DNA of 40,322 nt. It comes from a virus. The stretch spans positions 1-40,322 of IMG/VR virus record IMGVR_UViG_3300009180_001960, one strand, 5' to 3'. Below are positions 8,109-14,218 of the stretch, in pieces. Below the pieces are notes generated by a model, which was not told the origin of the DNA, did not search any database, and saw only the letters and a program-made list of their open reading frames with translations. A program made the position numbers and the translations under genes. The stretch's first letter is position 1; each line of letters starts with the position of its first letter.

Positions 8109-8324
8109 ATGTCAACAAAATTAAATTGGAATTTTGAAGTTAAATGGGTAGGTGATACCCATATATTGTTAGTTCTATCAAGAACTGACAATGAAGACAT
8201 TAAAAATGAAATGCTAATGACAGTTAAAGAGTATGCTGAATTCATGGGCTTATGCCAAGAATTCAACATGCATTTTAAAGATAAAATTGATGACCAACTT
8301 ATACAAGATTATTTAAATGGCTAA
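8109..8324 (+). CDS. Small unknown protein, probably leaderless mRNA
   Basis: A 71-aa protein with a beta N-terminal half (WNFEVKWVGDTHILLVLS) and a helical C-terminal half. No family is recognised. The ATG sits 5 nt after a consensus -10, and there is no Shine-Dalgarno sequence. A later in-frame ATG (8211) would give only about 37 residues and is less likely. The 3' end overlaps the exonuclease gene by 8 nt. Confidence 0.55.
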   Translation: MSTKLNWNFEVKWVGDTHILLVLSRTDNEDIKNEMLMTVKEYAEFMGLCQEFNMHFKDKIDDQLIQDYLNG

Positions 8325-9306
8325 ACAATACATCCTAGTAGATGCCGCTAACATGTTCTTCCGTGCTCGTCACGTTGTTAGAGGAGAAGATGCAGAAACC
8401 AAAGTAGGCATGTCTTACCATATTATGTTTAACAGCATTAATAAGGTATGGCGTGACTTTAAAGGCAGTCATGTTGTCATCTGCCTCGAAGGTCGTAGCT
8501 GGCGCAAAGATGTGGACACTAGTTACAAAGCCAATCGTACTGCGGCTCGCATGGCATTGGATCCTAAGGAAGCTGAGGAAGAAAAACTTTTTTGGCAGGC
8601 CTTTGACGAGCTTAAAGATTATCTTTCGTCAAAATCTAACTGTACAATATTACAACATCCAAGATGTGAAGCCGACGATTTCATTGCTCGTTGGATTCAA
8701 AATCATCCAGAAGATCAACATGTCATTGTCAGCAGTGACAGTGACTTTTTTCAGTTGCTTGCACCAAACGTTCGTCAATTCAATGGCATTAATAAACAAC
8801 TTACCACCATTGAAGGCATATTTGATGAAAAAGGTCGCAGAGTAAAAGATAAAAAAACTAAAGAAGATTTGCCTCCGCCTGATCCACAGTGGTTGCTTTT
8901 TGAAAAATGTATGCGTGGCGACAGCAGTGACAATGTCTTTAGTGCTTTTCCAGGTGTGCGCGAAAAAGGCACAAAGAATAAAGTTGGTTTGAGAGAAGCA
9001 TTTGCTGACAGAGAAACCAAGGGACTAAATTGGAATATGATGATGCTTCAGCGTTGGGTAGACCACAACGAAGTCGAACACAGAGTTCGTGATAGATATT
9101 TGCATAATAAAATGCTAATAGACTTGACAGAACAGCCAGAAGATATTAAACTAGCGTTAGATACAACAATTAACGAAGCCGTTAATAAAGATAGAGTGCA
9201 GTCAGTGGGACTACACTTTGTTAAATTTTGTAGCAAATGGAATCTTGTCGCTATCGCAGATAAAATGACAGATCATGGCGAATACCTCGGAGCAACATAT
9301 AAATGA
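8317..9306 (+). CDS. T4 RNase H-type 5'-3' exonuclease (FEN/PIN nuclease)
   Basis: A 329-aa flap/5' exonuclease, which removes RNA primers and flaps during phage DNA replication. Metal-binding acidic clusters appear in family order: VDAANMFFRA (Asp9), CEADDFIARW, SSDSDFFQLL, and MRGDSSDNVFSAFPGVREKG, which joins the last Asp pair to the helix-hairpin-helix-like DNA-binding region. T4 RNase H has about 305 aa, so the length fits. It is coupled by ATGA to the next gene. Confidence 0.88.
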   Translation: MAKQYILVDAANMFFRARHVVRGEDAETKVGMSYHIMFNSINKVWRDFKGSHVVICLEGRSWRKDVDTSYKANRTAARMALDPKEAEEEKLFWQAFDELKDYLSSKSNCTILQHPRCEADDFIARWIQNHPEDQHVIVSSDSDFFQLLAPNVRQFNGINKQLTTIEGIFDEKGRRVKDKKTKEDLPPPDPQWLLFEKCMRGDSSDNVFSAFPGVREKGTKNKVGLREAFADRETKGLNWNMMMLQRWVDHNEVEHRVRDRYLHNKMLIDLTEQPEDIKLALDTTINEAVNKDRVQSVGLHFVKFCSKWNLVAIADKMTDHGEYLGATYK

Positions 9307-9776
9307 TTTTAGCAAAAAGTGTAATTAAAGATAAATTTTGGATCTTAGAAGAAGATGCCAAACGTGTTGGTATGATGAACTTCAAAGACAACAATTATAC
9401 TATTAATCTAAAGCGCAAAGATTTTATAGCGCAAAATGAAAATGAACTTAAAGACATGGGCATTGAATTTGTCATTCGTGATTTAACTCATGGTGGCCAT
9501 CTTGAAGTCATGGGATATCCAACAGATCAAGAAGAAGTATTTAATGTAAAAGAAATTGATGGTTTTCCAACTTTTACTAAAAAATCAAGCAGTAAGAGTT
9601 TTCATGTTGCAGGTTGGTACGGTTTAAAGTTTAAAAATGGCTGGTGTGCCAGTTTGTGCCCCAGATTAACCACTGTTAAAACTAATATATATGTGGGGCC
9701 GTTTAAAACTAAAATGGATTTAAAAGTTGTTTTGAGTCAACAAAAAGATGTAATTTTAGAACAAGACGACATTTAA
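9303..9776 (+). CDS. Unknown phage protein
   Basis: A 157-aa soluble protein translationally coupled to the exonuclease (ATGA overlap). It is mostly predicted beta and includes a Trp/Gly-rich segment near residues 101-122 (FHVAGWYGLKFKNGWCASL). No family or catalytic motif is recognised. Its position suggests an accessory role in replication, but this rests on context only. Confidence 0.6.
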   Translation: MILAKSVIKDKFWILEEDAKRVGMMNFKDNNYTINLKRKDFIAQNENELKDMGIEFVIRDLTHGGHLEVMGYPTDQEEVFNVKEIDGFPTFTKKSSSKSFHVAGWYGLKFKNGWCASLCPRLTTVKTNIYVGPFKTKMDLKVVLSQQKDVILEQDDI

Positions 9777-9799
9777 GTAGTAGTTAATCTGTGTTTTTT

Positions 9800-9807
9800 G
9801 ATAAATA
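9800..9807 (+). promoter_or_regulatory. Possible late promoter box
   Basis: GATAAATA differs by one base from the T4-type late box TATAAATA. It lies 21 nt ahead of the ATG at 9829, which has CGGAGAA as a ribosome site. One short AT-rich match is weak evidence. Confidence 0.35.
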
Positions 9808-9828
9808 ATATATCGGAGAACAGATTAA

Positions 9829-10146
9829 ATGTCGAGACCTAAACCAACTATATTATTAACACACGTAGATCCAAGTACTTACAAAAGCGAAGAGGTATTA
9901 GAAGCTGACGCGATCTATGCGGTCTTTTATAAAGGTCGTCCTTTTAATCTACGTACATTTTTGAACAGTTTGCAAGATTATCCTGGACCTAAATATAAAA
10001 AAGTTAGTTTTAGTAATCCAGGTCATGCATTTAACTTAATGGAAAAAATGAACAAGTTATTTAAGTGTTCTGATTTTACAGTAATAGAGTTAAAAGAAGG
10101 TTCTACAATTAATGAATCAGAACTTATCAAAAAAGCAGATAAGTGA
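9829..10146 (+). CDS. Small unknown phage protein
   Basis: A 105-aa soluble protein with alternating strand and helix (ILLTHVDPSTYKSEEVLEAD, then YAVFYKGRPFNLR). No family is recognised, but the style matches small conserved genes of T4-like marine phages. A good ribosome site (GGAGAA) is present and there is a possible late box upstream. The 3' end overlaps the next gene by 35 nt. Confidence 0.6.
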   Translation: MSRPKPTILLTHVDPSTYKSEEVLEADAIYAVFYKGRPFNLRTFLNSLQDYPGPKYKKVSFSNPGHAFNLMEKMNKLFKCSDFTVIELKEGSTINESELIKKADK

Positions 10147-10453
10147 ATCAATCTTTGAACAATTACAAAAGTCAGTGGGAAGAGACTTAGAGTTTTTTCA
10201 AATTTTTAAAAATGCCAAAGGTACTAGATTCACTGGCACAGGATTTGAACTATCGAAAAGTCTTTGGAAAATATATCCAATAAAATTCAAAAAAGAATAT
10301 AGAGTATTAAATAAAACTCTATTACTATTAGACGAACGCATGGATTGGCCTTACTATCTAAGCAAACGACAATTAGTATTGTTTAGTGAAATGGATGCTT
10401 TTGAATTTTCATTATATTCGGGTGATATAAATTTATGGGCCAACAAATTTTAA
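10112..10453 (+). CDS. Small basic unknown protein
   Basis: A 113-aa lysine- and aromatic-rich protein (ELSKSLWKIYPIKFKKEYR). It overlaps the gene before by 35 nt and the oxygenase after by 19 nt. AGAAGG lies about 15 nt upstream of the ATG. No domain is recognised. Confidence 0.55.
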   Translation: MNQNLSKKQISESIFEQLQKSVGRDLEFFQIFKNAKGTRFTGTGFELSKSLWKIYPIKFKKEYRVLNKTLLLLDERMDWPYYLSKRQLVLFSEMDAFEFSLYSGDINLWANKF

Positions 10454-11130
10454 ATACAATAAATGAACAAGGCTATTGTGTTGTTCGTAATCTAATAGAT
10501 CAAGAAGACATTAACGGTCTCAACGATTTACAGCAATACCTAGAACCACAACGAGGTCATGATTTTACTGCCAAATACTTTCCAAGAAAAAATCTACATG
10601 AAGCCGGTAAATTTGCTATATGGTGGAGTCAACAATTAACCGAATGGGAATGTGTTAAATCTATCAACAGTAAGCTATTAGAAGTCACTGAAGATTGGTT
10701 TAATGATCGTGTTGTTTATGTCTGTGATGTTATTACCAATGAATCAGGTAATCAGTTTGTAAAGCCGCACATAGATACTCCATATAGATTTGACGCTTGG
10801 CACGAAAGTTTCGAACTACTAGGAATTCAATGTATTGTACCTTTGTGTAAGTTTAATAAAGAAAACGGCGGTACTGGCATTTATCCAGGAAGTCATTTAA
10901 AAAATTGGAATGTAAAAGATAGTTATCGCGGAGTTTATACTGAGGAATTTTTAGCCAATGTAGTACAACCAGAAATGAATCCTGGAGATGTCCTAATGTA
11001 TAATCCAAGAGTTTTACATAGCACTATGCCAAATAATACAGATTTAAAACGTAGAGCCCTGCTAACCCACATAACTGCTAGAGAAATGATAGACCAACTA
11101 AAATTGGTAGACAATATTTGGTTAGAATAA
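10435..11130 (+). CDS. Phytanoyl-CoA dioxygenase-like Fe(II)/2-oxoglutarate oxygenase
   Basis: A 231-aa non-haem iron oxygenase of the PhyH type. The iron facial triad is visible: His112 and Asp114 in KPHIDTP, and His195 in VLHSTMPN. Arg206 or Arg207 is the likely 2-oxoglutarate salt-bridge residue. GGTGIYPGSH (145-154) and PGDVLMYNPRVLH are typical of the family. Such enzymes hydroxylate small molecules, lipids, proteins or nucleic acids; the substrate here is unknown. A second, unrelated-looking member is encoded at 30491 within the radical-SAM cluster. Confidence 0.85.
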   Translation: MGQQILNTINEQGYCVVRNLIDQEDINGLNDLQQYLEPQRGHDFTAKYFPRKNLHEAGKFAIWWSQQLTEWECVKSINSKLLEVTEDWFNDRVVYVCDVITNESGNQFVKPHIDTPYRFDAWHESFELLGIQCIVPLCKFNKENGGTGIYPGSHLKNWNVKDSYRGVYTEEFLANVVQPEMNPGDVLMYNPRVLHSTMPNNTDLKRRALLTHITAREMIDQLKLVDNIWLE

Positions 11131-11221
11131 AGTAATTGTCAACAAAATACAGAGCTACCGCGTTATATATATGTAGGGACAAAAATGTTACTACAGTTCA
11201 TTAACTAAAAGGAAACTTAAA

Positions 11222-11506
11222 ATGAAAAATCTTATCGCCACACTAATTGTTGCAGTTGCCGCAACATCAGCTCTTGCCGCCGAACCAGCTAAGGTTGAAG
11301 CAGTTAAGAAGCCAGAAGCAACAACAGCCGCTCCTGCTACACCAAAGGAAATGCCTAAGGTTGCCAAGCCAAAGACTAAAGCTGAAAAAGCCGCAGAAGC
11401 AAAGGATGCTAAACCAGCTGACACAAAAAGTGCGGCTCCAGCACCTGCTGCCAAAGCAGACGAAAAGGCTGCTAGTAAGCCTGCCGCTACAGTACCAGCC
11501 AAGTAA
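11222..11506 (+). CDS. Secreted Lys/Ala/Pro-rich small protein
   Basis: A 94-aa protein with a clear Sec signal peptide: short Lys-containing start (MKNL), hydrophobic core (IATLIVAVAATS) and an ALA-A cleavage site near residue 19. The mature part is low-complexity, built of Lys, Ala, Pro, Glu and Thr with no Cys, and probably disordered. AAGGAAAC precedes the ATG. The higher GC here comes from Ala/Pro codons. It is likely periplasmic in a Gram-negative host. The +1 frame stays open past its stop, which is discussed as a separate finding. Confidence 0.7.
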   Translation: MKNLIATLIVAVAATSALAAEPAKVEAVKKPEATTAAPATPKEMPKVAKPKTKAEKAAEAKDAKPADTKSAAPAPAAKADEKAASKPAATVPAK

Positions 11507-11690
11507 TTTTGAACTAGACGATGAAGACTGTGAAGGTGGTTCCGACGACACGGATCTTCATCGTGGCTACAGCAGACCAAGACTTGTCACAGTTGATTTA
11601 GACGATGACGAAGTCAGTGATTATGTAGCGATAAGGTTGGCATTGGCCCGTGAAAAGGCCATGCAGGCATACCGAAGAAAATGGGCATAA
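11502..11690 (+). other. Open reading frame without a clear start, +1 to the secreted protein
   Basis: After the stop at 11504-11506, the +1 frame codes for about 62 protein-like residues. They run from NFELDDEDCEGG to a charged helix (DDDEVSDYVAIRLALAREKAMQAYRRKWA) and stop inside the loop of the 11674 hairpin. No ATG, GTG or TTG in this frame gives a sensible start. The ATG at 11521 is in another frame and yields 26 residues. Options are +1 frameshift read-through, a rare start codon, or a base error or decayed gene. Confidence 0.4.
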
Positions 11691-11705
11691 TTGCCCATTT
11701 TCTTC
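11674..11705 (+). terminator. Strong hairpin terminator
   Basis: A 14-bp perfect stem, GAAGAAAATGGGCA with TGCCCATTTTCTTC, closes a TAAT loop. The A-run before and T-rich run within the 3' arm make it a likely intrinsic terminator, possibly working in both directions. The loop contains the stop codon of the frame ending at 11690. Confidence 0.75.
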
Positions 11706-11707
11706 TA

Positions 11708-11736
11708 TTGACACAAATTAAATTTGAATGTATAAT
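11708..11736 (+). promoter_or_regulatory. Consensus sigma70 promoter, leaderless start
   Basis: TTGACA (11708-11713), 17-nt spacer, TATAAT (11731-11736): a full consensus match. The ATG at 11743 begins exactly 7 nt after the last -10 base, the usual +1 position. It directly follows the 11674 terminator hairpin. Confidence 0.85.
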
Positions 11737-11742
11737 TATGAT

Positions 11743-11976
11743 ATGAACAAAGAAAAAGTAAACGAAATTATACAATGGGTTGGTACAGCATTCATCCTTG
11801 CAATGTATGTGATATCAAACTTTTTTAGGGGCTACGATGATTTACGTAATGCTGTGGCCCTTGTTGGTGCTATTTGCTTCTTTGCATGGGCCTATCGTGT
11901 TGCAAATAAACAACAAATGATTATCAATGGAACTGCTATAGCCTTGTGCTTGGTAGGGTTATTTAATTCCCAATAA
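11743..11976 (+). CDS. Small three-helix membrane protein
   Basis: A 77-aa protein with three predicted membrane helices at about residues 10-28 (WVGTAFILAMYVISNFF), 36-53 (NAVALVGAICFFAWAY) and 60-75 (MIINGTAIALCLVGLF). The pattern recalls small CBU_0592-like membrane proteins, but this is not certain. The upstream in-frame ATG at 11728 overlaps the promoter -10 and cannot be transcribed from it. ATG 11743 is at the predicted +1, so the mRNA is probably leaderless. Inner-membrane location is inferred. Confidence 0.65.
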   Translation: MNKEKVNEIIQWVGTAFILAMYVISNFFRGYDDLRNAVALVGAICFFAWAYRVANKQQMIINGTAIALCLVGLFNSQ

Positions 11977-12005
11977 TTGACACAAATTGGTTTTGGCAGT
12001 ATAAT
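11977..12005 (+). promoter_or_regulatory. Consensus sigma70 promoter
   Basis: TTGACA (11977-11982), 17-nt spacer, TATAAT (12000-12005). The -35 begins on the base after the upstream stop TAA (11974-11976). Nineteen of its first 20 bases match the promoter at 12314. Confidence 0.88.
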
Positions 12006-12037
12006 ATACACATAGTTTAACAAAACAGGAGCAAATT

Positions 12038-12313
12038 ATGTTCGTAGTTTACAACAAAGAAACGACACAAATCGTAGGCAGTAAAGCTCGTAGAACTTGG
12101 AAAAGTTTGGCAGCCGCTAAAGCTCATTTGTCTCGCATGTCTAAAATGGGTTATAATGTTGCCGAATACGATGTTGCTTCACAGTCGTTCTTTGCAGACA
12201 AAATTGAAAAAACTGTAGAACGCACGAATTTGATGACTGGTAAGAAATTTAAAGAAAGCACGAATACGCCTTACTATTGCAGTCCTAGTTCAGAATCTTA
12301 TTGGTCAATGTAA
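12038..12313 (+). CDS. Small basic phage protein of unknown function
   Basis: A 91-aa protein with a strand-rich N-terminus (MFVVYNKETTQIVGSKARR), then a basic helix (SLAAAKAHLSRM), and a Ser/Tyr-rich C-terminus. It is net basic. No domain is recognised; the N-terminal pattern is one I associate with small conserved genes of T4-like marine phages. It has its own promoter, and CAGGAG is 7 nt upstream of the ATG. Confidence 0.65.
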   Translation: MFVVYNKETTQIVGSKARRTWKSLAAAKAHLSRMSKMGYNVAEYDVASQSFFADKIEKTVERTNLMTGKKFKESTNTPYYCSPSSESYWSM

Positions 12314-12342
12314 TTGACATAAATTGGTTTTGGTTGTATAAT
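12314..12342 (+). promoter_or_regulatory. Consensus sigma70 promoter
   Basis: TTGACA (12314-12319), 17-nt spacer, TATAAT (12337-12342). It starts on the base after the stop TAA at 12311-12313 and is almost a copy of the promoter at 11977. Confidence 0.88.
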
Positions 12343-12367
12343 ACATATATCGCAACAAGGAGTTGGT

Positions 12368-12556
12368 ATGTGCAAATTCTGTAAATGGGAATGTAAAATG
12401 TTCTATGAGGACAAGCTCTATACCGGCTACTATTGGGGTAAAGAGTACAGTTTGGATCGTGCTATAGAAAAAGTTGCAGAATTGCAACAATCGCATCCTG
12501 CGATGCGATTTGAATTGTCAGATCACCAAACTGGTAGTAAAATAGTCTTAAACTAA
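12368..12556 (+). CDS. Small cysteine-containing unknown protein
   Basis: A 62-aa protein starting MCKFCKWECKMFY: three Cys in the first nine residues could bind a metal. The rest is mixed helix and strand (DRAIEKVAELQQSHP). AAGGAG precedes the ATG. It is followed 9 nt later by another gene with AAGGAG, so the two probably share a transcript. Confidence 0.6.
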   Translation: MCKFCKWECKMFYEDKLYTGYYWGKEYSLDRAIEKVAELQQSHPAMRFELSDHQTGSKIVLN

Positions 12557-12565
12557 GGAGTTAAC

Positions 12566-12826
12566 ATGAAAGCACTTCAAACATTTATTGATCAGAAGAA
12601 TCGTTGGAACGCTATCTTTAATGGCGAACAATACGAAATCAAAACTGCCGCTGGTCGTCAGCGTGTTGCGGATATGATTGACTCAGCATTGAGTCCAGAA
12701 AACTTGACCTGTGATGGCGAACTACCACGTGCAGAAGTTAATCGTCGCTGGAAAGAATTAGATGCCGCCGCAAAACAACTTCGCAAGTTAGATCCCACAG
12801 TTAAGTTTTACGAATACGATTATTAA
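12566..12826 (+). CDS. Small helical unknown protein
   Basis: An 86-aa, mostly helical, charged protein (GRQRVADMIDSALSPENL; RRWKELDAAAKQLRKL). AAGGAG lies 6 nt ahead of the ATG. No family is recognised. It is part of the transcript that starts at about 12350. Confidence 0.6.
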   Translation: MKALQTFIDQKNRWNAIFNGEQYEIKTAAGRQRVADMIDSALSPENLTCDGELPRAEVNRRWKELDAAAKQLRKLDPTVKFYEYDY

Positions 12827-12835
12827 GGAATTAAA

Positions 12836-12994
12836 ATGAGTGCTATGTCAAATCTTTCAATTGAAATTCAAGGTATGCTGGAAGATGGTTACTTGCCTGT
12901 AACCATTGCTCGAGAACTTGAAATCCCTATTACTTGGATCTTCGAGGAAATCGAACAAGAAGAACTTAGCCCTTTTGAAACAATTAACTCTTAA
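12836..12994 (+). CDS. 52-aa HTH-like small protein
   Basis: A short gene with AAGGAATT ahead of ATG 12836, encoding 52 residues. Residues 18-38 (DGYLPVTIARELEIPITWIFE) have the helix-turn-helix rhythm of a DNA-recognition motif: a turn at Gly, then xIAxELxIPxxW. A regulator role is possible but not shown. An in-frame ATG three codons on (12845) is an alternative. It ends 4 nt before the next ATG. Confidence 0.6.
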   Translation: MSAMSNLSIEIQGMLEDGYLPVTIARELEIPITWIFEEIEQEELSPFETINS

Positions 12995-12998
12995 TATC

Positions 12999-13232
12999 AT
13001 GAACGCATTTGATAAAGAAAATTTAGAGTTCTTCATGCGAGCCGATAAGGCTACTATGCAAGAATGGTTCGAATGGGCAGATCAAGAAAATCTAGCTTAT
13101 GCTATGAAGTTGATCCGAGCTGAAATATCCAGATTGGAAATGAGCTCTTTGGAATTGACCGACGACGTTACTCATACCGATGACGCTGACTATGCAATCC
13201 TAGAGATTTTATCAAAATTTGACACAAAATAA
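12999..13232 (+). CDS. Small acidic unknown protein
   Basis: A 77-aa acidic helical protein (MNAFDKENLEFFMRADKATM; EWADQENLAYAMKLI). The reading frame extends back to 12906, but ATG 12999 follows the HTH-like gene by 4 nt and is the natural start. The last codons contain the next promoter's -35 (TTT GAC ACA). No family is recognised. Confidence 0.6.
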   Translation: MNAFDKENLEFFMRADKATMQEWFEWADQENLAYAMKLIRAEISRLEMSSLELTDDVTHTDDADYAILEILSKFDTK

Positions 13233-13247
13233 TTTTGGTGTTACAAT
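13219..13247 (+). promoter_or_regulatory. sigma70-type promoter
   Basis: TTGACA (13219-13224), 17-nt spacer, TACAAT (13242-13247). The -35 lies in the coding end of the upstream gene, whose stop is at 13230-13232. Confidence 0.78.
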
Positions 13248-13268
13248 AACACTTTAATGGAGAGAATT

Positions 13269-13424
13269 ATGAAGCGAGAAATTATCACTGCTAAAGTTCC
13301 TAAACAGAAACGTCGTGCTGACTTCTTGTTTCATAACGGTGCTTATCGCCCGCAGGTCGTTACCAGCCAAAAAGTTTACAATCGTAAAAAGTTGGCAAAA
13401 GTAATTGACACAAAAGGTGATTGA
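13269..13424 (+). CDS. 51-aa basic small protein
   Basis: Encodes 51 residues rich in Lys and Arg (MKREIITAKVPKQKRRADF; YNRKKLAKVIDTKGD). GGAGAG lies about 7 nt before the ATG, and it has its own promoter. The strong basic charge suggests nucleic-acid binding. Its last codons carry the -35 of the following promoter (13405), so coding and regulatory sequence are shared. Confidence 0.6.
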   Translation: MKREIITAKVPKQKRRADFLFHNGAYRPQVVTSQKVYNRKKLAKVIDTKGD

Positions 13425-13433
13425 GCATATAAT
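13405..13433 (+). promoter_or_regulatory. Consensus sigma70 promoter
   Basis: TTGACA (13405-13410), 17-nt spacer, TATAAT (13428-13433). It lies within and across the end of the 51-aa gene. Predicted +1 is A13440, the first base of a hairpin. Confidence 0.87.
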
Positions 13434-13439
13434 AGTGAT

Positions 13440-13458
13440 ATGTTGAATGGTTCAACAT
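13440..13458 (+). promoter_or_regulatory. 5'-terminal leader hairpin
   Basis: ATGTTGAA and TTCAACAT form a perfect 8-bp stem with a TGG loop, starting at the predicted +1 of the 13405 promoter. A hairpin at the very 5' end is a known way to slow mRNA decay. It lies 42 nt ahead of the start codon, so it does not mask the ribosome site. Confidence 0.6.
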
Positions 13459-13499
13459 ACACATGTTTTTTTTACACACACATAGAGGAAATTTATATC

Positions 13500-13757
13500 A
13501 TGGCTACATCTAAACTTTTTACAGTTGTTGGCGTTTCTACACTTAATGGCAAGACTAAGGTTCGCTTTGCCAACGACTTTGCAGGTCGTATTAAAAACTT
13601 GGTCAAAGGTGGACACACCAATGTCGAGTTGTTTGAGTTGCCAGAGGCAATGACAAAAGAAGCCGCTTTGTCTTATGTCAAAGCTAATGCATTGTTTACT
13701 ATCCCTGCTGACACAGAAGTTACAGCAGAAAACATCGCCGCAGTCGCAGGCGAGTAA
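13500..13757 (+). CDS. Small unknown protein, likely highly expressed
   Basis: An 85-aa protein. The frame reaches back to 13440, but that ATG is at the transcript's first bases within a hairpin. ATG 13500 has GAGGAA at the right distance and starts MATSKLFTVVGVSTLNG. The fold looks alpha/beta. No family is recognised. A consensus promoter, a 5' hairpin, a strong ribosome site and a following terminator make this a self-contained unit built for high expression. Confidence 0.68.
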   Translation: MATSKLFTVVGVSTLNGKTKVRFANDFAGRIKNLVKGGHTNVELFELPEAMTKEAALSYVKANALFTIPADTEVTAENIAAVAGE

Positions 13758-13764
13758 TCAACAA

Positions 13765-13797
13765 GGGCACAGAAGTGTGCCCTATCTTTTTCTTTTT
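13765..13797 (+). terminator. Rho-independent terminator
   Basis: GGGCACA and TGTGCCC form a 7-bp GC-rich stem with a GAAG loop (13765-13782). It is followed by a T-rich run (CTTTTTCTTTTT) to 13797. This is the clearest intrinsic terminator in the window. Confidence 0.88.
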
Positions 13798-13808
13798 AGG
13801 AAATCATA

Positions 13809-14033
13809 ATGAGTAGATTACAGTTACATGGACGTACCTATGTAGTGTTTGATGCTGACAACAAAGATCATCGCAAGTGGTTTGCTGACTTTAACGCAAC
13901 TCGTCGATGGGGTAATTGCCCTGTGCGTTTTGTGGTTAACGACGCTCATGGTGATTTGATCACCCAAATACAACGAGAACTAATCCAGTTCTATGTTGAT
14001 AAAGAATTTAAACTAAACAAAATATTAAAGTAA
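13809..14033 (+). CDS. Small unknown protein
   Basis: A 74-aa basic protein (MSRLQLHGRTYVVFDADNKD; ELIQFYVDKEFKLNKILK). Its ribosome site (TTTAGGAAA) lies at the end of the preceding terminator T-run, and no promoter of its own is seen. It may depend on read-through of that terminator. No family is recognised. Confidence 0.55.
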   Translation: MSRLQLHGRTYVVFDADNKDHRKWFADFNATRRWGNCPVRFVVNDAHGDLITQIQRELIQFYVDKEFKLNKILK

Positions 14034-14040
14034 AAGAACA

Positions 14041-14154
14041 ATGACATATCCTACACCAGCCCCTAAACCCGGCGACCAAGTTCGTAGTTCTACTGGCGGC
14101 ATCATCACTTATACAAAGACAGGTTTGATCCATACCATGTCTAAGAATCGTTAA
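14041..14154 (+). CDS. 37-aa Pro/Gly-rich small protein
   Basis: An open frame of 37 codons from ATG 14041, 7 nt after the previous stop, with no strong ribosome site. It begins MTYPTPAPKPGDQVRSS and continues GGIITYTKTG. The stop TAA abuts the next -35. Short and without known relatives, so only probable. Confidence 0.4.
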   Translation: MTYPTPAPKPGDQVRSSTGGIITYTKTGLIHTMSKNR

Positions 14155-14183
14155 TTGACACAATTAGCATTAGACGTTATAAT
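14155..14183 (+). promoter_or_regulatory. Consensus sigma70 promoter of the MoxR gene
   Basis: TTGACA (14155-14160), 17-nt spacer, TATAAT (14178-14183), starting on the base after the stop at 14152-14154. Leader of about 30 nt with ATAGGAG. Confidence 0.87.
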
Positions 14184-14218
14184 ACATTCATAGCAAAACA
14201 TTTATAGGAGTATGCTAA

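Noticed and set aside
11136-11170. sigma70 promoter ahead of the secreted-protein gene
   Set aside because: TTGTCA and TATATA are present, but the spacing (about 22 nt) is too long and the -10 is in a simple AT repeat.
11191-11580. Long open frames on both strands over the secreted Lys/Ala/Pro-rich gene
   Set aside because: They are low-complexity shadows caused by the Ala/Pro/Lys codon bias of the real gene; none has a promoter or ribosome site. Only the 11502-11690 tail in the +1 frame looks like protein.
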